From Merluccius polli (taxonomy: Eukaryota; Chordata; Actinopteri; Gadiformes; Merlucciidae): a DNA stretch of 64,000 bases. Both the position numbers and the translations under genes were made by a program. The stretch lies in the NCBI GenBank assembly GCA_030340625.1, contig JAOPHQ010003139.1:232475-296474 (forward strand), given 5' to 3'. Below the pieces are notes generated by a model. It was not told where the DNA came from and did not search any database. It saw nothing but the letters and a program-made list of their open reading frames with translations. Positions 1 through 10,330 of this stretch are shown here, piece after piece (the stretch's first letter is position 1; each line of letters begins with the position of its first letter).

Positions 1-871
1 ATACCAACCTTGTTCGAGTGGAACGCTTACAGCAACAAGACGCGGGCCGCTGTTTGGGAGCGCCGCACTCGTCCGACATCGAGTCCGGAACCTGGCCCGG
101 CGGAGACCGAGGAGATTGTGGATATGGTCCCGATGCCCATAGACCACGATTACGTGGTCTATGGATTTATGATCTATGATCTATGGTCTATATACATTTC
201 TAATGTATATAGACCATAGGTCTGTCAAAGTCACATTTTCTGTTTTGAATGCTATTTTGTGCAAAGTAATGTACTTCATATGTGAACAAAATACTTCATG
301 TTTTCAGCAGTTATTCACTCATGACAGATGCTAGTTTATGATGTCATAATCACTCAGCAGGTGTGCTACTTACTGGTGAGAAGCACACAGTTTTTCACTG
401 TCACTTTGTGGCCAATATTTCAACCTTTTGGTGTTTTTTGCATACTATGTTATTTGTGTAATTCAAGTGTGTATAGATCGGCAAAGGTAATGTTAGGTAA
501 CCAGAATATGAATAAATGTATTGTTGATACTGCCCGGATGTCTGCTGAGTCTACTTCTCATTCAATGGACCCAAAAATCAACTCACTACATTCAATGTTG
601 CATCATAAATTTATACCAGTAAATAAACATTTACATTACATTTCATTAGAAATGTATATAGACCATAGATCATAGATCATAGATATAGATCATAGATCAT
701 AAATCCATAGACCACGTAATCGTGGTCTATGGGCATCGGGACCATATCCACAATCTCCTCCTCGGTCTCCGCCGGGCCAGGTTCCGGACTCGATGTCGGA
801 CGAGTGCGGCGCTCCCAAACAGCGGCCCGCGTCTTGTTGCTGTAAGCGTTCCACTCGAACAAGGTTGGTAT
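1..871. repeat. Large inverted repeat around a THAP element end
   Basis: Bases 1-205 are the reverse complement of about 644-871, starting with base 1 pairing to base 871. The arms are nearly identical, differing by a 3-bp GAG indel and by extra units of a 7-bp ATCTATG-like tandem repeat in the right arm. The roughly 440-bp spacer between them has no recognisable gene. The left arm runs off the window edge, so the palindrome may be larger. A small perfect hairpin (GGTCTATATACAT and its complement around TTCTA) lies near 186-216. Both arms encode the same segment of the THAP-type protein described at 677-1093. The near identity suggests a recent head-to-head duplication or paired insertion; assembly artefact at the edge cannot be excluded. 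Confidence 0.85.
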
Positions 872-1093
872 GGCGTTGGCAGTTAAAAACCGTCTTCCTT
901 TTGCAGTGGTGCGGATCTGGTCCTTGGTGAAATGACGGCTGCAGACCTCTGTATGCGGAGTAATGGTAAACCCGGTTCTGCGGATCTTGTGAAGCCACTG
1001 TGTACGGTGGCCAGTATGTTTAGGAAACCGGTGGAAGCTGAGTTCGGTGTTACCGACTCGATCCAGTACACAGTGGCACACAACAATGCTCAT
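677..1093 (-). pseudogene. THAP-type zinc finger N-terminal fragment of a DNA transposon
   Basis: A 138-residue minus-strand reading frame begins with a THAP-like domain. It shows the FHRFP motif (near residue 21), a Trp-containing QWLHKIRR segment, CSRHF as the C-x2-H half of the C2CH zinc site (about residue 51), and AIPTLF matching the AVPTIF box that closes THAP domains. The first cysteine pair is C-x-C rather than the usual C-x2-4-C, so zinc binding may be impaired. The following 50 residues are Glu/Pro-rich and end in the simple repeats of the inverted repeat. No catalytic transposase region follows. THAP domains are site-specific DNA binders found at the N-terminus of P-element and some Harbinger-like transposases and in host THAP proteins. 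The palindromic setting favours transposon origin; a degraded host THAP exon is less likely. Confidence 0.65.
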
Positions 1094-1737
1094 TTGAGCC
1101 CCCTACAACCTTCTGCAACTTATATCCATTCCTCATGTTATTTTTTTTCTTCTTTCGTACAGTTACAGCTCTCATTTGTTCGTTTTGATTCATATTCACC
1201 GCTGTTGTAGTGAAGCAGGAAGAAAACCGGAAACTCTTCTGCCGACAACCGGGGAAAACGGAAGTACGTCACGCGAGTTGTGCACAGAGCCTATTGAATG
1301 CACTCTCAGGGAATGCTAGCCTGGCTCCGCCCACCTACGTACTTCCGCTCAATTTTCATTTCACTTCAGCACTAAGGTCTGGCGGTGCTGTATGGCAGAA
1401 CGATTTCTTTTCCCCAAAATGTGCATTCCAATCAGCGAACAGGAGGCGCGGTCTGAGAACAGTGACGTAGAGGTCGTGCGCGAATTTCAGTTATTGAGCG
1501 TAAGTACGGAGGCGGGCGGAGGCTAATGCTAATGCTCACTGCATCTGCCGTTTGTATACTGCGCGCAACGTGGTTTCTGGCGCATGAAATACGTCACGAC
1601 CAAACGTTAGCGATTGGTTAAGGCAGATCCAGAGTGGCACTGGGCAGAGCCAATAGGTTTTAAACTTCAACAGCACCCGCCTTCAAGTGAGACATCGTTT
1701 GTCTCTACAGCACTGCTAGACCTTTAGTATGAATGTA

Positions 1738-2895
1738 ATGAGTACTAGTGGTGGATTTCCTCGTTCGTTTGCGCGAACTAGTTCGCGTCGTTCAGTTCGC
1801 CATGAAGAGTCGTTCGTTCGTTCGTTCGTTCGTGTTTCCGGTAGCGCTGAATCATTCACTGACTCGTTCAGTCGTTCAGTCGTTCACTTAGCTCCTCCCT
1901 CGTTCGCGAATCACGAACGACTCGGCTCAGGGCTGTCATTCGCGAACGGCGAATGCCAGCCGAGTCGGTCAGACTCGGCTCCTCCTCGTTCACACAACAT
2001 TCAAACGAATCACGAATGCAGCTGAGTCGGTCTCGGACTCCCTCGTTCTTCTCATTTACTAACTAATCATGAAATCACGATTCACAATCGTGCAATGGTG
2101 CTTGATGGCGTTAATAAATGTGTTAATAGCAAATACAACATTGTGTCTGGTTGAATATGTTAACATATGTATTTCATTTGAGTTCAACAGATTTATTTAA
2201 TGTATGCATAATGACATGTCAGGATCAAAATGCCCCGTTCCCCCAATTCAACGTAACGTTAGACAAACCAAACGCAGCGGGATGTGTGTGTGTGTGTGTG
2301 TGTGTGTGGGGGGGGCGTAGTAGATTATTGGATGTATATCAGCAAGATAATAGACTTGATTTAGCAATGATGAGTTTTAAAGTTAATGATGTACAGTTGT
2401 GTTTATTCTGGGCATATTTTATATTGCGGGTCCCGGCCGGGTTGCGTGCGTGAGAAGGAAGCATGAAAGAACGAGACAGATTGACGAGACATTCAAATAT
2501 TTTATTAATCTGGCATGACACAGAAAATACAAAGACAGCATGTATTTACCATTTCACTGATATGTAAATGTAAAAGGCAATATTCAAATGTGAAAGTGGT
2601 ATTGTTAATGTGTCAACCATTCGAAAGCGTCCTAGACTCACAGACAGACAAACAACATACATTGGCTGGCTCTCGTGATGACGAGTCGTGAGTGACGTCT
2701 CAGTCCTCGAGTCAATCAGTCAGCGAACGAGTCACGACTCGCGAATCAGCGGCGCCGCGAATCAGCGCGTCAGAGAGACTCAGCGAACGAGACGAACGAC
2801 GCGAACGACGGTGGCGAACGAGGTCAGTTCGTTCACTTTAAAGAGTCGTTCGTTCGAACTAGTTCGTTCGCGAACGACCCATCACTAATGAGTAC
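1738..2895. mobile_element. Non-autonomous hAT element, TSD ATGAGTAC
   Basis: The element spans 1746-2887 (1142 bp) and is flanked by exact 8-bp direct repeats ATGAGTAC (1738-1745 and 2888-2895), the hallmark size of hAT transposition. Termini are TAGTGGTGG on the left and CCATCACTA on the right. Both ends are packed with CGTTCG/CGAACG subterminal repeats in both orientations (about 1765-2050 and 2690-2880), likely transposase-binding motifs by analogy with other hATs. The interior holds a TG tract and no transposase reading frame, so it would need a transposase in trans. Confidence 0.88.
2284..2315. repeat. TG microsatellite followed by a G run
   Basis: An uninterrupted TG dinucleotide tract runs directly into an eight-base G homopolymer inside the hAT element at 1746-2887. 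Confidence 0.95.
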
Positions 2896-2928
2896 CAAGG
2901 TCTAGTTAGGACTAGGCTAAGGGAATGC

Positions 2929-4485
2929 AGATGTGAAGAGATATTAAAGTAGACAGGGTTACTATAGAAGGTGAACATGAACTCATTATGATGGGTTAAA
3001 CTGCAAGCAAGCTGTATGCAGCTACATCGTGGTCCACGTCATCTGATAAATGGCACTCTGCATAGTGCCTTGGATTCAGACAGATGGACACACACTCTCT
3101 GTGGAATCAACATTTAAAAGTATGTGAGTAACTGGATTGAAACAACACACCTCGATCGTGAATAAGCTGATGACTGATGACTGAAAATGAGGAATGTGTT
3201 TAGATGGAGGGTGATTCATTCCAGGGCAATGAATCAGCTTGAGGTGATGTGTGTGTGAATTGATGTGAACCATAGAGTGAGGTGCACTTGGAGATGACTC
3301 AGACTACTAGTCTAACAAGTGCCAGAGTAGTTCATAACATTCTTCTCTTAGCATTACTTTTGTACATGTGGTTTACACTACAGTACAGATAAAACCAAAT
3401 ATTAGGTTTTGTATGTGTGTTACACCTTTGTCACGTCTATCATACCATTAACCTATCCAGTCTCAACAGTGAGGTGTATTTCCTGATATACATTTGCAGG
3501 TTATTCTCCTTCTTTCTTTCATTCATTGTATTTCACTCATTCTTTATCTGTAGAATACTGCTGTGTCATGAGAGCACATCCTGTGTCTCTCTGTAAACTA
3601 TAGGTACAATCCTGAGTGCCTGCTGAAACAGCAAGAAGATGCCCTAATGACCTCAGAAGGTTTTGAGTAGTACCCTTTTTTTGAGTAGTAAATCTATACC
3701 TTCTTCCAGACGCATTGTTTCAGCTTGCCAGACTGCAACGTATGGTCTGGCTCAGGCCTATAAGAAGTGTGTGCATTAGAGAGGATTCAGATTCGGACCC
3801 CATTGGGGGATTCGGACTCCATTCAGATGCATAGAATGTCATCCCGCTTGTGTTCTCTGTTATATAAAAAGTTATTTACTCAGACACTTGTGGGAGCGGA
3901 CCTCCATCATTTCATCATCCACAGACCAGCATTCTGGCAGCCGAGAAGAATATACCACAACAGTCTTTCTTCTTTCTTAAACCCACAATTATTCCCTAGG
4001 GTATTGTGACTAAACTGTTAAGTGGGTTAAATATTTCAGGTTAAGTATTTCAGGTTAAGTGATTAGGTATTATGGATGTTAGACAGGTTCTTCCACAAAT
4101 GTGTTATGAAACATAGTCAATGATTGAACATAATGATAGATTAAGTGAAACTGAGCTGACACAACAGCTGTTGTTTTAATTGACTTTTGGACTCCATTGG
4201 AGGTCTTTGAAAGACACAAGGAGAAAAACATCACAGCCTTTGTTTGTTTCATTTGGGGATATTGACCATAGGAAAAACATAGCAATTGCAGGCCTTGTCC
4301 TTTAAGTCAAAGACTGGCTGGTTTTGGAGTCATGCAAACGTAACGTGACAAGAAAAAACAACAAAATTCATTTTCTATGAATGCAAGCCCAAAATAATTG
4401 AGCTCTCTCTACTATCAACAAAAATACCAGGAAATAATGATAATTAAACAGAGACAAAGGCAGTGAATACGACAATTAACTTTTG

Positions 4486-4486
<1 letters not shown>
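2929..4486. other. Unassigned non-coding stretch
   Basis: About 1.5 kb of AT-rich single-copy-looking sequence. Short open frames are present (for example 3767-4009 + and 4079-4285 -) but have no recognisable domain or coding character. No RNA gene or transposon end was recognised. Confidence 0.5.

Positions 4487-4545
<59 letters not shown>
4487..4545. repeat. TA microsatellite
   Basis: Uninterrupted TA dinucleotide tract. It continues as a second TA tract at 6686-6792 on the other side of a hAT insertion, so the transposon landed inside one microsatellite. Confidence 0.95.
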
Positions 4546-4548
<3 letters not shown>

Positions 4549-4724
4549 TGGTGGGCCGTTATCGGCGTTAACGTGCTGCGTTAACGCTAGACTCTTATCG
4601 GGCGATAAAAAAAATATCGCTGTTAATCTATTCTCAAAGTTGGGTTGGGAGCTGGGTCTATACCGGATTTCCACCGGGGACGTAAGCGCCACGGAACGGC
4701 TGCATCCTCTGCCCGGCGTCAATC

Positions 4725-5455
4725 CCCACCGGCAGTGTTGCCAGATGAGATTGACAGTTTCCAGCCCAATCACATCTTAGAACCCGCCCAATCCAATAAA
4801 AACCAGCCCAAACCACAAAGTTGCCAGACACCCGTGTAAACCCGTAAAATCATAACACATATAGAAAACAACAACAATAGAAAACACTTGTAAGTATCAA
4901 GAGCTTCATATCTGCGTCAAATAACCACACATAAATGATAGATAAATAGGTTTTTGCAAATTGCAAAAACCTGCAAAAATTGTAAAAAGGTGCACTTTTA
5001 AATATCATTATTTACATCACAAATGACCCGTATGAGGACTACTTGGAAAACAATTTAAAACAAACAAAACAATGCACAGAGTGCCTCTCCCTGCCTCTCT
5101 TTTTCTCCTCTCTCTCTCCCTCCCCCTCTTTTTCTCCTCGCTGCTTAGCAGCGAGTGTGGCGGCTTTGCTGAACTGACGTCACGGTTAAGTTGCCAAATG
5201 AAATGATGCCGATTGAAAAAAAAAAAAGATGCCGATTGAATAACCTACAACTTGCATCAATTATTTATGTATTAAAGCTATTTATTTATTTAAAAGAGAG
5301 AGAGTGCTGTTTTCACAATATTAAAACTCGCCAAATGTGGACAAAAGCAGCCCAAATTTTATTCACCAGCCCAATGTGTTTTTTCCCCGCCTGACGTAAA
5401 CAAAAGTAGCCCAATTGGGCGGAAAACCGCCCAATCTGGCAACACTGCCCACCGG
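4725..5455. mobile_element. Nested non-autonomous hAT, TSD CCCACCGG
   Basis: The element runs 4733-5447 (715 bp) with terminal inverted repeats CAGTGTTGCCAGAT and ATCTGGCAACACTG (14 bp, perfect). Exact 8-bp direct repeats CCCACCGG flank it (4725-4732, 5448-5455). It interrupts the larger hAT at 4546-6685 and is therefore younger. It contains short GCCCAAT-type subterminal repeats and no transposase frame. Confidence 0.92.
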
Positions 5456-6116
5456 GCGCGTAGCACTGCAAGGCGGCTGGATTCGCGGGATCACGCGAGA
5501 ACTACAAGACCACGCGAGAATCAGGAGACCACGTGATAATTTGTGAATGTCAAAATAGAACAAAGAAATAAAAGGTTACTTTGCCTTTCCGAAGTTGACT
5601 TGCAGTTGCTTTGTCTGTCAGAAGTTGATTTGCTGTTGATTTGGTCGTTTTTCCTAGATTTGTGTGCTTCTACCATGAGTTGGTAGGCTATATAGTAAAT
5701 GTTTTCTTTTTTGTCTGGTTTAATTGTGTTTAGTGTTGTTTATTGTTGTTATGTCCTAATGTGTTGTGCTGTAGCCTATAGACGTAGTCAGTTATAAACA
5801 ACAACGATTTGTGGCCGTGTTCGATCGGGAGGGTGTTTTTGTTTTTTAAAATTGACCGGATGCTCTATGGCTTTTACTATTTCACTTCCTGCCCGGTCGA
5901 TCTGCTCTGTTGAAATTGACGCGGTTCAGCAACGGCTAAATAGAAGTGCTACGGAATGATAGCGCTGCGGCTGCGGTGCGCTGCTCCTGGGACGCTGCTG
6001 AGACGTTCCGCAGCGCGCCCGGTGGAAATGCTTTCATTGATTAGAGTGGCAGCGATCAGCAGCGGTGACCGCGGCGCAACCGTTCCGCGGCGCTACGTCC
6101 CCGGTGGACTTTCACC

Positions 6117-6284
6117 ATGGCCCACATTGCCCGGAAATACTTGGGTACTCCTGCCACAACTGTCCCATGCGAGATACTTTTTTCTTTAGCAGGCCATATT
6201 GTGCAGAAGAGGAGATCTAGTTTGTCACCAGAAAATGTGAACAAGCTGGTCTGCCTGAGTGACTGGTGGAAGAAGGAGAAATAG
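6117..6284 (+). pseudogene. hAT transposase C-terminal dimerisation domain remnant
   Basis: This 55-codon frame ends at a natural TAG. It reads as the conserved hATC (dimerisation) block of hAT transposases: a KYLGTPATTVPCE segment (family consensus KYL.IPATSVPSER), LFSLAGHIV, then a RRSSLSPENVNKLV stretch and a terminal SDWWKK. In intact hAT transposases this block completes the catalytic fold and mediates dimer formation. The ATG at 6117 is just the first in-frame Met after disruption; the upstream catalytic region is missing from the element, so it cannot encode active transposase. One changed position is PCEI where PSER is usual. It marks the transcriptional sense (+) of the parent element. 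Confidence 0.85.
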
Positions 6285-6682
6285 AGCTTGGACTGATTGA
6301 CACAAAGCTACTGACTGTAAACAGTTCATCATGACCTCTTATGTAGGCCTACAGTTCAAAATTCATGTTTAACGGAATAAACAGTTAGTAAACACAAGTA
6401 CATCTTATTGAACATTATTTATTTTCATCACTAATTATCATATTAGAACTGCTTTCTCAAGCAGTTTGTGATGCATTTTGGAAACAGGAGATGAGCCCCT
6501 GGTCTAATGCGCCACCTGGCTTGAGGAACCAGTCTCAAAGACTTACTTTTAGTCATTATTTAGGTAGCACACACATATTATGAATGCCTTCGGCAGAATT
6601 CAAATGAGCCATTTTAATCTAGATTAATTCCAAGTTTACAGTGAGATTAATCTAGATTAAAGAAATTAATCTATGCCCACCA

Positions 6683-6685
<3 letters not shown>

Positions 6686-6742
<57 letters not shown>

Positions 6743-6792
6743 ATATTTATTATATATCGACATATATATCGATATATATAGATAGATATAAT
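6686..6792. repeat. Imperfect TA/ATCG simple repeat
   Basis: TA tract with ATATCGAT-type interruptions, the right half of the microsatellite split by the hAT at 4546-6685. Confidence 0.9.
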
Positions 6793-6835
6793 CCTGGTAC
6801 TACCCCCGCTGTCCACCACACAGCTCTATGATGTT

Positions 6836-9555
6836 GTGAACCCATCACCAGGTTGGCTCCGCCCCCGCTCATTCCACTTTATCCAGATTCCCCAGGATGC
6901 TGCCTCTGCCTGCTTGGTGATGTTGGCTACCAGCCGCTTCCTAGCTGGCCCTTCAATCCTGAGCAGTCCAAGCACTCGATTTTTAAACTTACCTTATTTT
7001 ACTTTTACACCTTTTTATGGTACGTAGTGTAGGTCAGACCTATGTGAAAACTGTGGCCGTTGCTTGCACTTCCAGCATCCAAATTAAGTATTTTCCACTG
7101 CTCATTCCGCTATCCAGATCTACCGGATGCCGCCTCTGCCTGCTTGGTGATGTTGGCTACCAGCCACTTCCTAGCTGGCCCTTCAATCCCGAGCAGTCCA
7201 AGTGCTCTCCAGAGAGACTGCCCGACTTCATCTGGAAGGTTCCAGGCTTTCCATCCATTCTGTGCCTCGAAAATGAGGGCCTGATATTTCTTTAGTTTGC
7301 AGGTCATAGGCTAGTGTGGGTTATCTCCTCTGGGAATTTGAGCTGCTTCCTAAGGTCTGCCCACATCTCCCAGTCACTTGCTGTGGCCAGGACCCCTTTG
7401 CTCCTTGTCCCTGCTGCTGCACTCTCTCCTGCCCAGAGAAAGTGGATGAAGCAAGGCCCCTTAGAAAGTTGTTTTGGCTTCTTTCTTGCCTGCTCCACAC
7501 CAGCAGCCAACTGTGTCAGGATCTGGTCGTGTCGCCACCAGAATTTCCCGTCCGCCAGTCTTGACCGACACGAGGAGAGGACGTGCTCAAGGTTGGCTGG
7601 CCTTCCGCAGAGTTTGCAGCTGGGGCTCTCTGCCAACCCCCATGTGTGGAGATTTGATGGAGTAGGCAGGACATCATACACGGAACAGAGCAGAAACTTG
7701 ATCCGGTGTCCTTCCATGCTTCACATTTTCTGCCAGGTCAGTGCCCTTTCTCACACGCTCTCCCACCTCGTCCAGCTGCCTTGCTTTTTCATGGCTACAG
7801 CCTTGACACGTCGCCTCCTCCTCTGCCTTGCGGACCTCCCTCTGCACCATGCCATGCTTCTCCTTTGGGTTGGCCTTGACCCAGCTTACCCTGGTGGAGC
7901 AACCCAGGCCTAACCTGCCCTGGGCTACTGACCCGACGATGTCGGCATGCTGCAGGTGATCCTCTGCCTCTCTCAGTGCTCTGCTGGCTGACCACTTGCG
8001 ACCTGTTCTAACCTCAATGTCTGCCTGGCATACTCTTACATCTTTACTGTCTCGCAGCATCATGGCCTGGCGTGTTTTTGTTGCTTTGTACTCCTCGAAC
8101 ATGGATGTGACTGGCAGCTGCAGCTTGCTGCCTGTGCTGTACAGGCCAATGGAGCACAAGCTTCTTGGGACGCCCAGCCATCTCCTCAGGTAGGTGTTCA
8201 TCTTCCTCTCAAGCCCCTCAACAGTGGAGACAGGTACCTCATAAACAAGCAATGGCCAGACCAGTCTGGGAAGCACCCCATGTTGGTATCCCCAAGCCTT
8301 ATACTTACCGGTAGGCCGCTCTTCGCCAGAGATGTCATCCAGGTTTCAGCTTCAATGAGCATCTCCTTCACACTGTCCTTGTTGTTGAGGTCCGCCCTGT
8401 ACCACTTACCCAAGCTCTTCACTGGTTTCTCTTTGACCGTTGGGATGATGTCCTCTCTGATCTTAAAGCGAAACCGATCCTGGACACGCCCCCTCCTCAG
8501 TACCAGGCTTCTGGATTTTGCAGGTTTGAACTCCATGCTTGCCCAATCGGTGAGCTTGACCAAGTCCTCCAAAATCCATCTCCCTTCAGGTACTGATTTG
8601 GCTGTGATGGTGAGGTCATACATAGTACTGCACCCTGACACAACTTCTCTGCTGATTTGACGAGAAGGTTCATCGCTGCGGAAAACAGGATCACAGAGAT
8701 TGTGCACCCAGTGACAATACCCACCTCCAGTCTCTGCCAGTCAGTGGTGAAATTCCTGCAGGTGAAACGCATATTGAACTTGTCGAAGTAGCACTGAAAG
8801 AGCTTCTGGAATCGCTCAGGGACATGGTAGGTCTTCAGTGTCATTTCCACTAGCTTGTGGGGTATCGTACCGTAGGCATTGGTTAGGTCGAGCCACAATA
8901 CTGTCAGGTCGCCATGATTCCTCTTTGCATCCTCAATGATCTTAGAGATTACATTGGTGTGCTCAAGCCAGCCAGACATTTACCCCCGGTACTCCACCCT
9001 ACTCCACCCCACTATAGTGTCCATATAATCATTGTCCAACATGAGTGGTTAGCCTCCTTGCCAGAATTCCAAAGAAGATTTTGCCTTCCACATTGAGGAG
9101 TGAGATGGTACAGAATTGTTTGATCTCTGTGGACTACCTTGCTGACAGTTGGTTGGTTTCTGAGAAATGCTTCTTCCCAAAGGAAGCATTTCTCAGAAAC
9201 CAACCAACTGTCAGCAAGGAAGTTCCTCCTCTATGCCACCCTCAGTAGCTTCCAGAGTCATCTTCTGAGCATTTCGCAATACTTGTACACCTTGTACGGA
9301 ATGCCATTCCTGGGCTGATTTTCCTCTGGCCTTCTTGTTGTTGACTTCCTGCCAGCTTGGTTCCTCTGCGGTGAAGGGGATAGTTGGTTCAGCTGGTTTG
9401 ATGAGTTTCTCCATCTCCTCCAAGCTGTCCTCCCTTCTAGGGTCACTGTGGACCTGACGAAGGTGCTCCTACACCTGTTCTTTTGTTACTTTCAACTCCC
9501 CTGATCTTTTGTCGCCCAGAAGTTTCGGGATAAATCGCTTAGCTGTTCCGTAGTA
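6836..9555 (-). pseudogene. Broken non-LTR retrotransposon (reverse transcriptase)
   Basis: Minus-strand pieces in different frames together follow one reverse-transcriptase polyprotein. In order: an N-terminal part (about 9555-9258, with GIPYKVYK); TISLLNVEGKIFFGILARR near 9100; the RT palm and fingers (8979-8640, with LWLDLTNAYGTIPHKL and GIVTGCTISVILF); the segment after the catalytic motif (8640-7674); a CKLCG...H..SC zinc-knuckle-like region (7717-7304); and a C-terminal piece (7307-7110). The catalytic M-D-D position reads MYDL, frames shift at several points, and stops occur, so it is dead. The zinc knuckle followed by a C-terminal domain resembles elements with a C-terminal restriction-like endonuclease, but the stretch expected to carry that active site is absent between 7304 and 7307. 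The 3' end is duplicated (6867-6974 and 7100-7206). Exact clade is uncertain. Confidence 0.8.
9137..9219. repeat. Perfect 37-bp hairpin
   Basis: Arms 9137-9173 and 9183-9219 are perfect reverse complements separated by a 9-base loop (TTCCCAAAG). It sits inside the LINE pseudogene and replaces part of its reading frame, so it is not an ancestral feature of that element. Confidence 0.97.
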
Positions 9556-9779
9556 GATTATCCATCATGGGTGGTCATAATAACGGTCTATCCTGTGGGT
9601 CAATCATCCTCCCCGGCTCTCGCCCGCCCCCGAGGGTATCTTGTAATATATCTTTCCACAGCAATGATGGGTTCCTCCTCACGAAGGATGTGCTTCGGCC
9701 TGCCGAGCCTCCACACCCCGGCTCTGCTCGGTTACGGTATTTTGGTGTTTTGTGCATAAGGAGAAAAAAAAAAGCTACT

Positions 9780-10330
9780 TTTCCCAAATTCTTTCTTTAT
9801 TTCGGTTTGGCCTCTCCAACTTCCACTCAGGCACTGCATTTGCCAATTTCTCTGCTAAGTGCGTGCTTGTATGACTTTCATATATCGGACGAGTTTGCAG
9901 CACTGCGCTTTTCATCTCCCGATCCAACAAATAATGAGGTAACTTTCTGTTGCCCGGGAGGTCCAACTATCCGTGGTGACAAGGCTCTGTCTTTTAGCCA
10001 ATTCATTTTCAATGCTTTTGCGTGTGGTTTCATAGGCCGTTTTTTTCACTGACCATGTTACCTGCTTGCCTGTCCTGCTTCCAGACAGCGATATTGCTGG
10101 GCGGCGAAGATGCACGCTCATATTGGAAGTATTTCCATTAGCGTAGGCGATATGGGTCAGGCAATGCTTGCAGACAGTAATTTTTCTGTTCGCTATTTTC
10201 ATTCCCCCATCATTGTATTCAATGCCAGAACCAAAATGTCCCCACACCACTGATTTGTAAGAAGACGGTGCTTCCTCAAACTGTTGCCTCTTACCACGCT
10301 TGCCATGTTCAATTTGGTTTTGCTTTCTTC
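9780..10330 (-). pseudogene. BED-finger hAT transposase N-terminal pseudogene
   Basis: The minus strand encodes a BED zinc finger of ZBED/hAT type: VVWGHFG, then CKHC, then YANGNTSNMSVHLRR, where the final His is part of the zinc site. A lysine/arginine-rich leader lies just upstream (to about 10330). The frame continues into TTDSWTSRATESY, a motif typical of the segment that precedes the hAT catalytic fold. A second frame (9966-9775) carries LQTRPIYESHTSTHLAEKL, the next conserved piece in this family, so there is at least one frameshift and some deletion. The rest of the transposase is missing. The BED finger binds transposon ends; here it is a fossil. It abuts the LINE remnant on the same strand but is unrelated to it. 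Confidence 0.8.

Larger units (their letters stand above)
1308..2928. mobile_element. DNA transposon with 9-bp TSD (copy 1), split by a hAT
   Basis: The element runs 1317-2919 and is flanked by the 9-bp direct repeat AGGGAATGC (1308-1316 and 2920-2928). Its ends are TAGCCTGG on the left and a one-mismatch inverted version (CTAGGCTA) on the right. The left 360 bp closely matches the element at 62963-63396. A hAT element (1746-2887) with one copy of its 8-bp target duplication interrupts it near the right end. Without the insert the host element is about 453 bp, close to the 434 bp of copy 2. There is no coding capacity. A 9-bp duplication fits Mutator-like or Merlin-like elements, but the superfamily is not established. 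Confidence 0.8.
4538..6693 (+). mobile_element. hAT transposon inserted in a TA tract, internally deleted
   Basis: The element spans 4546-6685 with termini TAGTGGTGGGC and GCCCACCACTA, an 11-bp perfect inverted repeat. The flanks are ATATATAT on both sides (4538-4545, 6686-6693), consistent with an 8-bp duplication but only weakly informative within a TA repeat. Internal inverted segments lie near 4668-4703 and 6075-6110 (CCACCGGGGACGT-like). A transposase C-terminus survives at 6117-6284 on the + strand, so this is a decayed or internally deleted derivative of an autonomous hAT. A second hAT (4733-5447) is nested inside it. Confidence 0.85.

Noticed and set aside
7314..7913. 199-codon + strand open frame
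   Set aside because: It is antisense to the reverse transcriptase fossil.
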